Shown here: in pieces, positions 50,346 to 61,491 of the stretch
How the letters are laid out: each line of letters begins with the position of its first letter
Position numbering within the stretch: the stretch's first letter is position 1
Source: an uncultured Blautia sp.
GTDB taxonomy: Bacteria; Bacillota; Clostridia; Lachnospirales; Lachnospiraceae
Assembly: GCA_900542045.1 (NCBI GenBank)
Contig: UQMI01000003.1
Span: forward strand, 1 to 64,000
DNA length: 64,000 nucleotides
Direction: 5' to 3'
The notes under the pieces: generated by a model
Told to the model about the DNA's origin: nothing
Databases searched by the model: none
The model's input: only the letters and a program-made list of their open reading frames with translations
Made by a program: the position numbers and the translations under genes

Positions 50346-51857
50346 ATGAGTGCTGTAAATGCAGATGAGATTATTTCAATTTTGAAAGAAGAAATAGAAA
50401 ATTATGATCAGATCAGCCAGGAGCAGGAAGTAGGGAGCGTGCTCTGGGTTGGAGATGGAATCGCAACGATTTATGGCATGGATCATGCCATGTATGGCGA
50501 GATCGTTACCTTTGAGACCGGTCTTAAAGGTATGGTACAGGATATCCGGGACAACAGTATTGGTGTGATCCTGTTTGGAAAGGATACAGAAATACAGGAA
50601 GGATGCCGTGTGGCAAGAACGGGAAAAAGAGCGGGGATTCCTGTTGGCGAACAGTTCAAAGGAAGGATCATTGACGCGCTGGGAGCGCCCATTGACGGAA
50701 AGGGAGAGATTTCTGCGGAAGGTTATCGCCCTATTGAACAGGAGGCACCGGGAATTATTGACCGGAAATCGGTGAATGAGCCTCTGGAGACGGGAATTCT
50801 GTCCATTGATGCCATGTTTCCCATTGGACGGGGGCAGAGAGAGTTGATTATCGGCGACCGGCAGACAGGAAAAACATCCATTGCCGTTGATGCGATTCTG
50901 AATCAGAAAGGGAAGGATGTTACCTGTATTTATGTGGCTGTTGGCCAGAAAGCATCTTCTGTTTCCAAACTGGTGAATACACTGGAAAAGCACGGCGCCA
51001 TGGAGTATACCACAATTGTCTGTGCCATGGCCAGTGACTGTGCGCCTTTACAATATATTGCTCCGTATTCAGGAACTGCTCTGGCGGAGTATTTTATGTA
51101 TCAGGGGAAAGATGTGCTGATCGTCTACGATGATCTGTCCAAACATGCAGTAGCATACCGGGCTTTGTCCCTGCTTCTGGGACGTTCTCCGGGACGTGAG
51201 GCTTATCCGGGAGATGTATTTTATCTGCATTCCCGTTTGCTGGAGCGTTCCAGCAGACTGTCTGACGCGTTGGGAGGCGGTTCTATTACCGCATTGCCGA
51301 TCATTGAGACACAGGCCGGCGATGTTTCCGCCTATATTCCCACGAACGTGATTTCCATCACAGATGGACAGATTTTTCTGGAAAGCGATCTGTTCTTTTC
51401 CGGTATGCGTCCGGCTGTAAATGTGGGATTGTCTGTATCCCGAGTAGGTGGTGCAGCCCAGACGAAAGCCATGAAAAAAGCTGCGGGCAGTATTCGTATC
51501 GACCTGGCTCAGTATCGGGAAATGGAAGTGTTTACCCAGTTTAGTTCGGATTTGGACAGCACCACAAAGGCACAGCTGAAATATGGAAAATGCCTGATGG
51601 AATTGTTAAAGCAGCCGCTTTGCGCGCCGCTGTCCATGCCTCAGCAGGTAATCACTCTGTGTGCGGCGACTCATAAGGTAATGGTTGAGGTTGACACGAG
51701 AAGACTGAAAGAATTTCAGATGAAAATGCTGGAATACTTTGCTTCTGTGCATCCGGAGATCCTGAGTGAACTGGAGGAGACGAAGACTCTGTCAGATTCT
51801 CTGACAGAAGAAATCGTAAGAGCTGCGGAAGAATTTCGTGATAATGTCTGGAGGTAA
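50346..51857 (+). CDS. atpA: F-type ATP synthase subunit alpha
   Basis: Regulatory nucleotide-binding subunit of F1. The 503-residue protein has Walker A GDRQTGKT at 170-177, the conserved IVYDDLSKHAVAYRALSLLLGRSPGREAYPGDVFYLHSRLLERS block, and the ATPase alpha/beta signature PAVNVGLSVSRVG. GGAGGTGAGA precedes the ATG. Length is typical. Confidence 0.97.
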   Translation: MSAVNADEIISILKEEIENYDQISQEQEVGSVLWVGDGIATIYGMDHAMYGEIVTFETGLKGMVQDIRDNSIGVILFGKDTEIQEGCRVARTGKRAGIPVGEQFKGRIIDALGAPIDGKGEISAEGYRPIEQEAPGIIDRKSVNEPLETGILSIDAMFPIGRGQRELIIGDRQTGKTSIAVDAILNQKGKDVTCIYVAVGQKASSVSKLVNTLEKHGAMEYTTIVCAMASDCAPLQYIAPYSGTALAEYFMYQGKDVLIVYDDLSKHAVAYRALSLLLGRSPGREAYPGDVFYLHSRLLERSSRLSDALGGGSITALPIIETQAGDVSAYIPTNVISITDGQIFLESDLFFSGMRPAVNVGLSVSRVGGAAQTKAMKKAAGSIRIDLAQYREMEVFTQFSSDLDSTTKAQLKYGKCLMELLKQPLCAPLSMPQQVITLCAATHKVMVEVDTRRLKEFQMKMLEYFASVHPEILSELEETKTLSDSLTEEIVRAAEEFRDNVWR

Positions 51858-51859
51858 GT

Positions 51860-54143
<2,284 letters not shown>

Positions 54144-54157
54144 AAGGAGCGTTTGGA

Positions 54158-54571
54158 ATGAACCACACATTTGGACTGGAGATCATTGCCAGTGACAAGA
54201 CGTTTTACAGGGGAAGAGGAAAAATTCTCGTGCTTCCTGCAAAGGATGGGGAAAAAGCAATTCTGGCAAACCATGAGGATATGATCATTGCCATTGTGCC
54301 GGGTGTTCTCCGTTTTGAAACAGAAGATGGTGAAAAACAAGAGGCGGCAGTGAGCGGCGGCTTTGCGGAGGTGATCAATAACCGGGTAAAAGTTCTGGTG
54401 CTTACTGCGGAGCGTCCGGAAGAAATTGATGTGATCCGTGCCAGGGAGGCAAAGGAACGGGCAGAGGAGCAACTCCGCCAGGCCAGGAGTATGCAGGAAT
54501 ACCATCAGAATCAGATGGCTCTTGCCAGAGCCATGACCCGTCTGCGTGTGACGAGAAAACAGGAATTGTAG
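54158..54571 (+). CDS. atpC: F-type ATP synthase subunit epsilon
   Basis: Small rotor subunit that also inhibits ATP hydrolysis. The 137-residue protein has the N-terminal beta sandwich (LEIIASDKTFYRGRGKILVLPAKDGEKAILANHEDMIIAI) and a C-terminal helical hairpin (VIRAREAKERAEEQLRQ and on). AAGGAG precedes ATG 54158. It is the last gene of the operon, followed by a strong terminator. Confidence 0.95.
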   Translation: MNHTFGLEIIASDKTFYRGRGKILVLPAKDGEKAILANHEDMIIAIVPGVLRFETEDGEKQEAAVSGGFAEVINNRVKVLVLTAERPEEIDVIRAREAKERAEEQLRQARSMQEYHQNQMALARAMTRLRVTRKQEL

Positions 54572-54586
54572 CTTTTATATAGAAAA

Positions 54587-54628
54587 CAGGAAAGCCCGAA
54601 CGAAATGTTCCGCTTTCCTGTTTTTTTT
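54587..54628 (+). terminator. Terminator of the F-type ATPase operon
   Basis: CAGGAAAGC / GCTTTCCTG stem with inner GAAC / GTTC pairs (54587-54620), then TTTTTTTT. The 30-nt core 54589-54618 is the reverse complement of the element at 23672-23701 apart from the five-base loop. Confidence 0.9.
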
Positions 54629-54665
54629 ATACAGGCTGCCGCAAACAGTGTAATAGAACAGTGGC

Positions 54666-56009
54666 TTATGCCACGTCCGGCCTGTGCAGTTCTCTGTGCA
54701 GCTTCATCAGGATGATGAAAGAGAGGACTGCGGCCAGGATGGCGGTTCCGGCGAAGTTAAACCATATGCCGGTCAGTCCCAGAGGCCACAGCAGCACGAT
54801 CAGTATGACCGGAAATACCAGGGCTGTGGAAAGGGAAATGACCGAAGCAGCCAGGGGTTTTTCTATCGCGAGCATGTAGCTCTGGGTGGCAAAAGAGAAC
54901 CACCTTGTGATGTAGGTAATACTGAACAGCTTTAATGCGGCCACGGAAAGGTCCAGGAGCTCTGCACCGGCGTCTGCCATGAATAGATGAGTAACCTGTG
55001 CCGGGAAAAACAAAAGGAGCAGGAAGGCCATCAGGGAGACCACGCCGCTTGCGGTGAAGCAGCATTTCTCGATGGCGCGTACCCGGGAAAATTTGCCGGC
55101 ACCCCAGTTATAGCCAACCGCTGGCTGCAGAGAGTCACACATACCATAGAGCAAAGGCTGAATAAAGCCATCGGCATACATTAAAATTCCATATACAGAA
55201 ACCGCCGATTCGCCTCCTACGCGGACCAGGATGGCGTTCAGCAGAATGGAGGTGATCCTTCCGGCAATGTTATTCAAAAAGTTGGGACTTCCGCAGGCCA
55301 CGATCTGCCGGAGCATGGAAAAACGGAAACGGGGCCGGCAGAAACGCAGCAGGGCCTTTCTGCGTAAAAAGGGTATCAGTGCCAGCAGGGCACAGACAAA
55401 CATACCGGAACAGGTGGCCAGAGCCGCTGCCCAGACACCCCACTGAAAGACGCCAAGGAACAGGAATTCCAGTACGGCGCTTAATACGGACATCAGGATA
55501 TTCAGGAACATACTGCCCCGGATGATCCCGCAGATCCGCAGAAAGTTATCCATGGCAAAAACAATTGTGGTTATAGGTGAACTGATGGCGTATACCCGGA
55601 TATACTGTACTGCGAAATCGGCAAATTCACCCTCCGCTCCCATGAAACGGATCAGAAACGGCGCGGCTGCAAACAAAGCGGCGCCGATGAGAACACCGGT
55701 GCTCACGATCATCAGACAGGCACAGGTGAACAGATTGTTGGCTTCCTTTTCCTGTTTTTTACCAAGACAGATGGAAATGGGGACTGCCGAACCCACGCCG
55801 ATCAGATCGGCCAGAGAGAAATTAATAATAACAAAGGGCATGGCCAGGTTGACTGCCGCGAAGGCAGTGGATCCCAGAAAACGGCCGACGAAAATGCCGT
55901 CGATGGTCTGGTATAAGGCGGAGGCCAGCATACTGATGGCTCCTGGTATGGACGCAATAAAAAAGAGCTTTAAAGGTGCTGTTCTTGAAAAAAGAGCAGT
56001 TGAGTTCAT
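54666..56009 (-). CDS. MATE family multidrug efflux transporter
   Basis: A 447-residue membrane protein with about twelve transmembrane helices in two similar halves, exporting drugs or metabolites in exchange for Na+ or H+. The N-terminus SIPGAISMLASALYQTIDGIFVGRFLGSTAFAAVNLAMPF is the MatE signature of the MepA-like subfamily, and the second half has QPAVGYNWGAGKFSRVR. The start lies 21 bases after the marR-type gene, so the two form an operon. The physiological substrate is unknown. Confidence 0.93.
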   Translation of the reverse strand: MNSTALFSRTAPLKLFFIASIPGAISMLASALYQTIDGIFVGRFLGSTAFAAVNLAMPFVIINFSLADLIGVGSAVPISICLGKKQEKEANNLFTCACLMIVSTGVLIGAALFAAAPFLIRFMGAEGEFADFAVQYIRVYAISSPITTIVFAMDNFLRICGIIRGSMFLNILMSVLSAVLEFLFLGVFQWGVWAAALATCSGMFVCALLALIPFLRRKALLRFCRPRFRFSMLRQIVACGSPNFLNNIAGRITSILLNAILVRVGGESAVSVYGILMYADGFIQPLLYGMCDSLQPAVGYNWGAGKFSRVRAIEKCCFTASGVVSLMAFLLLLFFPAQVTHLFMADAGAELLDLSVAALKLFSITYITRWFSFATQSYMLAIEKPLAASVISLSTALVFPVILIVLLWPLGLTGIWFNFAGTAILAAVLSFIILMKLHRELHRPDVA

Positions 56010-56030
56010 TGGGGTCTTTCCTTTCTATTG

Positions 56031-56513
56031 TTATTTGCAAAAATTATTTTCCTCTTCCCGTATGTGGGCCAGAGCTTTTTCCATTTCAATCTGCAGCAGT
56101 TCCGTTCTCTTCTGAGAAAGCGATACCAGTGCCTGGCGTTCCTCTTTGCTGAGCTGCTGAAAAGAAATGGTTTCTGCTTCCACCAGAGGCGGAATGATCT
56201 TACTGGCGGTGATCCGGCCGTCGTCGGTGAGCAGGATCTGTTTGCTCTTCCGGTTCTCTTCCATGGGAAGCAGACGGATATAGCCTTTTTGTTCCAGGCT
56301 TTTGAGTGCAGAATTCACAGTCTGTTTTGTAAAAGACCAGAATTCACAGATGTCCTTCTGGGTGCAGCCGTCTCCCTGGACCCATGTGATATACAGGATC
56401 CAGAATGCGGTATAGGACAGATTAAGCTGCGCGGCATAATTGTGATACATGTCATCCAGTATTTTGTCGTTTTGGTTCAGCAGTTCCAGCTGACGGGACA
56501 GCTCTGTATCCAT
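56031..56513 (-). CDS. MarR family regulator of the MATE exporter
   Basis: A 160-residue winged-helix regulator. The reading head TQKDICEFWSFTKQTVNSAL and wing LPMEENRKSKQILLTDDG are typical MarR (MepR-like in context). It is transcribed together with the MATE gene from a promoter carrying two palindromic operators, so it probably represses both and is released by a ligand that the pump exports (inference). Confidence 0.9.
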   Translation of the reverse strand: MDTELSRQLELLNQNDKILDDMYHNYAAQLNLSYTAFWILYITWVQGDGCTQKDICEFWSFTKQTVNSALKSLEQKGYIRLLPMEENRKSKQILLTDDGRITASKIIPPLVEAETISFQQLSKEERQALVSLSQKRTELLQIEMEKALAHIREEENNFCK

Positions 56514-56543
56514 GTTCTCATCCCTTTCTGGTTGAAAATTTTA

Positions 56544-56559
56544 AGTCCGAATACGGACT
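56544..56559. promoter_or_regulatory. MarR operator, distal copy
   Basis: AGTCCGAATACGGACT is a perfect palindrome located just downstream of the transcription start of the marR-MATE operon. Its centre is 31 bases (about three helical turns) from the second copy. Confidence 0.78.
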
Positions 56560-56569
56560 GACTGAACAC

Positions 56570-56598
56570 ATTATAGTCCGAACACGGATTATTGTCAA
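56570..56598 (-). promoter_or_regulatory. Consensus promoter of the marR-MATE operon with internal operator
   Basis: Minus strand: TTGACA (56598-56593), 17-base spacer, TATAAT (56575-56570), a full consensus match. AGTCCGAACACGGATT (56575-56590), a near copy of the distal operator, fills the spacer, so bound regulator would block polymerase. Confidence 0.88.
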
Positions 56599-56626
56599 CG
56601 AAAAAATATTTTACAGAGGAGATCAG

Positions 56627-56740
56627 ATGGGAGAAAATACAGAGGATTTCCAATGGAGGCAGATGAATTCTCCGTCTGCATTGCAAAGGGGAAAAAAGTG
56701 TTCTATACTGATGGCAGAAATCCGGAGGGCAGATGGATGA
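56627..56740 (+). CDS. Putative 37-residue leader ORF coupled to the VWA gene
   Basis: ATG 56627 follows GAGGAG by five bases and reads 37 codons to TGA at 56738-56740, overlapping the likely VWA start codon by four bases (ATGA). The product (starting MGENTEDFQW, ending EIRRADG) resembles nothing I know. It may be a real small protein or only a device for coupled translation. Confidence 0.4.
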   Translation: MGENTEDFQWRQMNSPSALQRGKKCSILMAEIRRADG

Positions 56741-58323
56741 AGGAGTCAAGATTTACAAGAGAAGAAAATGAGATATTGTACAGTAAATTCTGCTCTTCTG
56801 GCCAGGCAGAGCAAAAGCTGCAGATTGCGGCGGAAGCGGTCCTCTATCAGGAAGAGGTATCTTTGGAAGCCGGGAAAGCTTATAGCGCCTACCTCAGGCT
56901 TCGGCGGCGTCCAGCACTGCAGATGGCAAAAGAAGAGGAAAACAAAGAGTTTTTGTGGATAACAGCTGCGGATCAGAAAGGTATATGGGGAAAAGTCCGG
57001 TGGAACCTTGCGCGCAGGTATCCCCATTTTGCCAGCGCTTTTGCTGTATTGGAGCCCAGGCCGGGGAAATGGGAAAAGCCTGGCAGTGACGGCACATTTC
57101 TTTACTATCCGGAATGCTGGGAAGGACAGATGACGGAAAAGGATCTGAAGTCTCTTTGCCAGCTTTACCTGCATATGGTGCTGCATTGTCTGTTTGGCCA
57201 TATACTGCAGGGAGAAAAACGGAAGAAGGATTACTGGGATCTGGCGTGTGATATTTATATAGAAGAGCTGCTGCGGAAGGATTTTCCGCAGGTGTTTGAG
57301 CTGTCCCTGCCGGAACAGATCCGCCGGAATGTCCTGGGAGAATCAGAGAATGAAGAAGACAAACAGAGAAAAGAGATTTTGCAGTTCCTGAAAACGGCGG
57401 TGCGGCCCTTTCATGCAGAGGGAATCTCTCAATATCTGCAGGCGCATGGGGCTGGGAAAAACTGGGACCGGCTATTCCAGAGAGACAGTCATGATTTTTG
57501 GGAGAAAAATACGTATAGAGCCTGCAGCGGGACAGACAGGATTTCCCAGATGGAGCAGATGGAGGCACAAAGCCGGCATCGGTCTGCGCTTGCGGGTCAA
57601 TGGAGCCGCATCCGCAGTCAGGTACAGATAAGTACCGGAGAGACGGGCGGCAGGAGAGGAAGTGCGGCGGGAAGCCAGGTATATGGGCTGTCTCTGCGAA
57701 AAAAGAAAAAATACGATTATAAGAGCTTTCTGGAGCGTTTTGCCTTTCCGGGAGAAGAGCTGATGCTGGATCTGGAAAGCTTTGATTATATTCCTTATAT
57801 ATACAGTCGGCAGCATTACGAGAACCTGGTGTTCCTGGAGCCGTTGGAGTATGCAGAGGTGCATAAGCTGCGGGAACTGATCATTGCCATAGATACTTCG
57901 GGTTCCTGCCGGGGCAGGATTGTCCGGCAGTTTCTGGAGGAAACCTATGAGATCCTCAGCCGGAGGGAAAACTTTTTCCGGAAAATGCGGGTACACCTGA
58001 TCCAGTGCGATTCTATGATCCAGGGATATGCCTGCATCGAAAGCCAGGAACAGTGGAAGCAGTATGTGGAGCATTTGAAGGTTCAGGGATTTGGCGGTAC
58101 AGATTTCCGGCCGGTGTTCCGATGGGTGGAGCAGCTGCGGGAGAAAAAAGAAATACAGAATCCGGGAGGTCTGATTTATTTTACAGACGGGGACGGTATT
58201 TACCCAAAGAAGGCCCCGGATTATGAGACCGCATTTGTATTTTTGAATGATTCCCTGAAAAAAGGAGAGGTGCCGTCCTGGGCAGCCGCTTTGAATCTGC
58301 AGATTTCTGTGGAGGAAGAATAA
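56737..58323 (+). CDS. VWA-domain protein with a DUF2201-type metallopeptidase-like N-terminus
   Basis: A 528-residue protein, partner of the MoxR-type ATPase downstream. The N-terminal part contains HMVLHCLFGH (His146, His150, His155), resembling the putative metallopeptidase motif of DUF2201 proteins. A variable linker at about 260-340 follows. The C-terminal VWA-like domain has a MIDAS DTSGS at 386-390, a Thr in GFGGTDFRPVF and FTDGDG near 483, as expected for Mg2+-dependent binding. ATG 56737 has GGAGGG seven bases upstream; the frame is open back to ATG 56653, which has no ribosome site. Such VWA/MoxR pairs are thought to act as chaperones or metal-insertion machines; the target here is unknown. 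Confidence 0.82.
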   Translation: MKESRFTREENEILYSKFCSSGQAEQKLQIAAEAVLYQEEVSLEAGKAYSAYLRLRRRPALQMAKEEENKEFLWITAADQKGIWGKVRWNLARRYPHFASAFAVLEPRPGKWEKPGSDGTFLYYPECWEGQMTEKDLKSLCQLYLHMVLHCLFGHILQGEKRKKDYWDLACDIYIEELLRKDFPQVFELSLPEQIRRNVLGESENEEDKQRKEILQFLKTAVRPFHAEGISQYLQAHGAGKNWDRLFQRDSHDFWEKNTYRACSGTDRISQMEQMEAQSRHRSALAGQWSRIRSQVQISTGETGGRRGSAAGSQVYGLSLRKKKKYDYKSFLERFAFPGEELMLDLESFDYIPYIYSRQHYENLVFLEPLEYAEVHKLRELIIAIDTSGSCRGRIVRQFLEETYEILSRRENFFRKMRVHLIQCDSMIQGYACIESQEQWKQYVEHLKVQGFGGTDFRPVFRWVEQLREKKEIQNPGGLIYFTDGDGIYPKKAPDYETAFVFLNDSLKKGEVPSWAAALNLQISVEEE

Positions 58324-58355
58324 GAAAGCAGGAATAAAAATTTAAGGAGAAGGAC

Positions 58356-59882
58356 ATGAATATTGCACAGGCAAAGAAAGAACTGATACATACGGTTTGG
58401 GCGTATACCACAAAAAATGAGCAGGGGCAGTACCGGATCCCCCGGGTGCGGCAGAGGCCGGTGCTGCTGATGGGACCGCCGGGAATCGGAAAAACGGCAA
58501 TTATGGAGCAGGTGGCCGGAGAATGCGGGATCGGACTGGTGGCATATACCATGACCCATCACACCAGACAGAGTGCTATTGGTCTGCCGATGGTGCAGAC
58601 CCGATGCTTTGACGGACAGGAATACACGGTGACAGAATATACCATGAGTGAGATCATTGCTTCGATTTATCAGACCATGGAGCGGACCGGCTGCCGGGAG
58701 GGAATCTTATTTCTGGACGAGATTAACTGTGTATCGGAGACGCTTGCTCCGGTGATGCTGCAGTTTCTGCAGAATAAGGCATTTGGCGGTCATAAGCTGC
58801 CGGAGGGCTGGATTATTGCAGCGGCGGGAAATCCCAGAGAATACAACAAATCTGCACGGGAATTTGACATTGCCACATTGGACCGGGTACGTCAGATGGA
58901 CATTCGGCCGGATCTGGATGCGTGGAAACAATATGCCCGGAAAGCCGGGATTCATGGAAGCATTTTGTCTTATCTGACCTGCCGTCCGGAATCTTTTTAT
59001 CATATACAGCAGACGGCAGAAGGAAAAGAATTTGTAACGGCCAGAGGCTGGGAGGATCTGTCGGTGATGCTCAAGGAGCATGAGCGTATGGGACTGCCGG
59101 TGGAGACAGATTTTATCCGGGAGTATCTGGCCTGTGAAACGATAGCCGAAGACTTTTCATCTTTTTATAAGATGAGTCAGGAATACAGGAAACAGTGCCC
59201 GGTGGATGAAATTTTGAACGGAACACTGGCGGAATGTGAGAAAAGACAGATGCAGGAACGGCTGCGCAGCGCCGGAAAAGATGAGACCTTCAGTGTCAGC
59301 GGATGGCTGCTTTCCGGAGTTCTCTATCTGCTGGATGAGGCAGACAGATCCCGCAGGAGTCTGAAAAAACTCCGGGAAATGGCAGAAAATTTCTGGAACT
59401 ATGAGAAGAGCGCTGCCTGTGAAAATGCGGTATCAGCGCTGGAAGAATATGTGGAGCGCAATGCCCATGCTCTGGCAGTCAAGGAGCAGGCAGAGTTTAT
59501 GCCGGAAAGTCAGATCAGGGAGGAAAAAGAAGGCCTCCGCAGTTTTCGGGAGTATCTGGCTGTCTGCCGGGGAAATCACAGGGAAACCAGGGAAGAAATC
59601 TGTGCGCTGCTTTCGGAGGATTTTGAGAAAAAAGAAGGGGAGTGGAAAGACCGGCAGGATTTGGCTGCCGCCGGGATCCGGCAAAGTGTTCTGTTTCTGG
59701 AAGAAACCTTCGGATTCCGGGAAGAACTGCTCAGTTTTCTTACGGGAATCTGTACGCATCCGGAGATGGAGGCAATGGAAAAACGGGAAGACATGGAAGA
59801 ATATGGGCGGGCGCTTTCTTGCCTGCAGATCGCACAGAGAGAAGCGCAGCTGGAAAAAATGTTCGGGGAAGAGCGGCAGTGA
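58356..59882 (+). CDS. MoxR-like AAA+ ATPase
   Basis: A 508-residue AAA+ protein. Walker A GPPGIGKT is at 40-47, Walker B ILFLDEIN near 119-126, and sensor 1 AAAGNP near 153. The ATPase core occupies the first 250 residues; the rest is a charged helical region of no recognised family. It begins 32 bases after the VWA gene with AAGGAGAAGG upstream, so the two form an operon, the standard MoxR-VWA pairing. It probably remodels a client presented by the VWA partner. Confidence 0.88.
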   Translation: MNIAQAKKELIHTVWAYTTKNEQGQYRIPRVRQRPVLLMGPPGIGKTAIMEQVAGECGIGLVAYTMTHHTRQSAIGLPMVQTRCFDGQEYTVTEYTMSEIIASIYQTMERTGCREGILFLDEINCVSETLAPVMLQFLQNKAFGGHKLPEGWIIAAAGNPREYNKSAREFDIATLDRVRQMDIRPDLDAWKQYARKAGIHGSILSYLTCRPESFYHIQQTAEGKEFVTARGWEDLSVMLKEHERMGLPVETDFIREYLACETIAEDFSSFYKMSQEYRKQCPVDEILNGTLAECEKRQMQERLRSAGKDETFSVSGWLLSGVLYLLDEADRSRRSLKKLREMAENFWNYEKSAACENAVSALEEYVERNAHALAVKEQAEFMPESQIREEKEGLRSFREYLAVCRGNHRETREEICALLSEDFEKKEGEWKDRQDLAAAGIRQSVLFLEETFGFREELLSFLTGICTHPEMEAMEKREDMEEYGRALSCLQIAQREAQLEKMFGEERQ

Positions 59883-59954
59883 TCCGATGGTGAGAGGGCG
59901 CCGGAGATCGTCTGGCTGCACGGGAATGTTCTGAAAAACTGCAGAAACGAAAAT

Positions 59955-59987
59955 AAGAGCGGATGCATGGCTGCCGGCCATGCATCC
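59955..59987 (-). terminator. Terminator of the udp-cdd operon
   Basis: GGATGCATGGC (59961-59971) / GCCATGCATCC (59977-59987) with a five-base loop. On the minus strand it is followed by a T-rich GCTCTTATTTTC. It may also end the convergent MoxR transcript. Confidence 0.68.
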
Positions 59988-59994
59988 GTTGCCG

Positions 59995-60405
59995 TTATAA
60001 AGAAAAGCTGCGGGGCAGAAGATCTTTCAACAGATAGGATTCCAGATGCTCTGCGTCCTTTCCCACCAGGATCCGGAAGGTATCCGGGGCGCAGAATTCA
60101 CTCATGACCTGACGGCAGACACCGCAGGGATAGGCAATGGACAAGGAGGAGGAATCCCCGCTGACCGTCCCTCCGGCAATGGCGATGGCTGTGAAATTTC
60201 GTATGCCCTGAGAGACTGCGGCAAAGATGGCGCAGCGTTCCGCGCAGACCGTGGGGCCGTAGGCAGAATTTTCAATATTACAGCCGTGGAATATCTGTCC
60301 GTCTGCGGTCAGCAGAGCAGCGCCTACGGCATAGCCGGAATAGGGACAGTAAGCATTTTTTCTGGCTTTAACGGCTTCCAGAAATAATTCCTTATCAGTT
60401 AACAT
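59995..60405 (-). CDS. cdd: Cytidine deaminase
   Basis: Zn-dependent enzyme converting cytidine and deoxycytidine to uridine and deoxyuridine. The 136-residue protein has all catalytic residues: Cys54 and Glu56 in TVCAERC, and Cys94 and Cys97 in PCGVC, with the substrate-binding NIENSAYG before them. The length is typical of the small tetrameric class. It lies 37 bases downstream of udp and forms a pyrimidine salvage operon. Confidence 0.96.
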   Translation of the reverse strand: MLTDKELFLEAVKARKNAYCPYSGYAVGAALLTADGQIFHGCNIENSAYGPTVCAERCAIFAAVSQGIRNFTAIAIAGGTVSGDSSSLSIAYPCGVCRQVMSEFCAPDTFRILVGKDAEHLESYLLKDLLPRSFSL

Positions 60406-60442
60406 AAGAAGTTTTCCATCCTTTCTGAGGTTTCAGCAAAGT

Positions 60443-61213
60443 TTATTTCTGTTCCTGGCGGATTAGTGTCCGCAGAGTCTCCACAGCCACTTCAATGGCG
60501 CCTTCCGTGTCATGGACCACAGGGTTTTCCAGTCCTCTTTTTTCACGTTCCTGATTGGCCACTGTCAGAAATATGGAACCGACTTTTACCCGGAGGTAGC
60601 TGCCTACGATGAAAAGGGCGGCGGATTCCATTTCTGAGGCCAGGCAGCCCATACGCAGCCAGGCTTCCCATTTATTCAGGAGCTCATAGCCCACCGGCTT
60701 TGTTTCCGGAGAATGCTGGCCGAAGAAAGAATCCTTACACTGCACAACACCCACATGAAATGGTTTGTGCAGGCGTGACGCAGAGTCGGCCAGCGCATGC
60801 ACAAGAGTATAGTCGGCCACAGCCGGATATTCGATGGGGGCGTATTCTTTGCTGGTTCCTTCCATCCGGATGGCTCCGGTTGCGATGACCAGATCGCCGC
60901 TTTTTACATTCAGCTCCATTCCGCCGCAGGTTCCCACACGGATAAAGGTATGGGCGCCGACAGCTGTCAGCTCTTCCAGCGCGATGGCAGCGGAAGGACC
61001 GCCGATGCCGGTGGAAGTGACGCTGACCATTTCTCCTTCCAGATAGCCGGTGTAGGTGACATATTCCCGGCTGTCTGCGATCAGACGGGCATCGTCAAAA
61101 TGGCGGGCGATCTTCTGACAGCGTTTGGGATCCCCGGGAAGGATCACATATTTGCCCACATCTCCCTGTTTTAAATTGGTATGATACTGATATCCTTCTT
61201 TTGCATATTTCAT
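60443..61213 (-). CDS. udp: Uridine phosphorylase
   Basis: Cleaves uridine with phosphate to uracil and ribose-1-phosphate. The 256-residue protein has the nucleoside phosphorylase family I pattern: [11 protein letters not shown] (phosphate binding), [16 protein letters not shown], the [10 protein letters not shown] block and the [13 protein letters not shown] ribose-binding segment. The specificity loop [13 protein letters not shown] resembles uridine rather than purine enzymes. AAAGGAGAG precedes ATG 61213. It is the first gene of the operon with cdd. Confidence 0.92.
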   Translation of the reverse strand: MKYAKEGYQYHTNLKQGDVGKYVILPGDPKRCQKIARHFDDARLIADSREYVTYTGYLEGEMVSVTSTGIGGPSAAIALEELTAVGAHTFIRVGTCGGMELNVKSGDLVIATGAIRMEGTSKEYAPIEYPAVADYTLVHALADSASRLHKPFHVGVVQCKDSFFGQHSPETKPVGYELLNKWEAWLRMGCLASEMESAALFIVGSYLRVKVGSIFLTVANQEREKRGLENPVVHDTEGAIEVAVETLRTLIRQEQK

Positions 61214-61293
61214 AAGATCTCTCCTTTAAATACGGAAAAGGCCGGCGGCAGTCCGCCTGACCGAATAACAGATTTTGCTTGTTTTATAAGCCT

Positions 61294-61322
61294 ATTATAG
61301 CATATCCAGAGAACCGTGTCGG
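61294..61322 (-). promoter_or_regulatory. Promoter of udp-cdd
   Basis: Minus strand: CCGACA (61322-61317), 17-base spacer, TATAAT (61299-61294) with TGC before it. The strong extended -10 compensates for a weak -35. Confidence 0.7.
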
Positions 61323-61491
61323 GGCAAATTGGCATTGCACCTGCAATTTCTTTAGGATATACTAAAAAGTGTGAGAAAGAAGACAGAGAATATCCGATCG
61401 GAAAACAACGAAGCGGCAGAAGAGATTTTGCGTGTCTGTTTTGAAAGATTTTGCAGGTATTTTCTGAGATTAATAAAAGAGGTGCAGGAAG

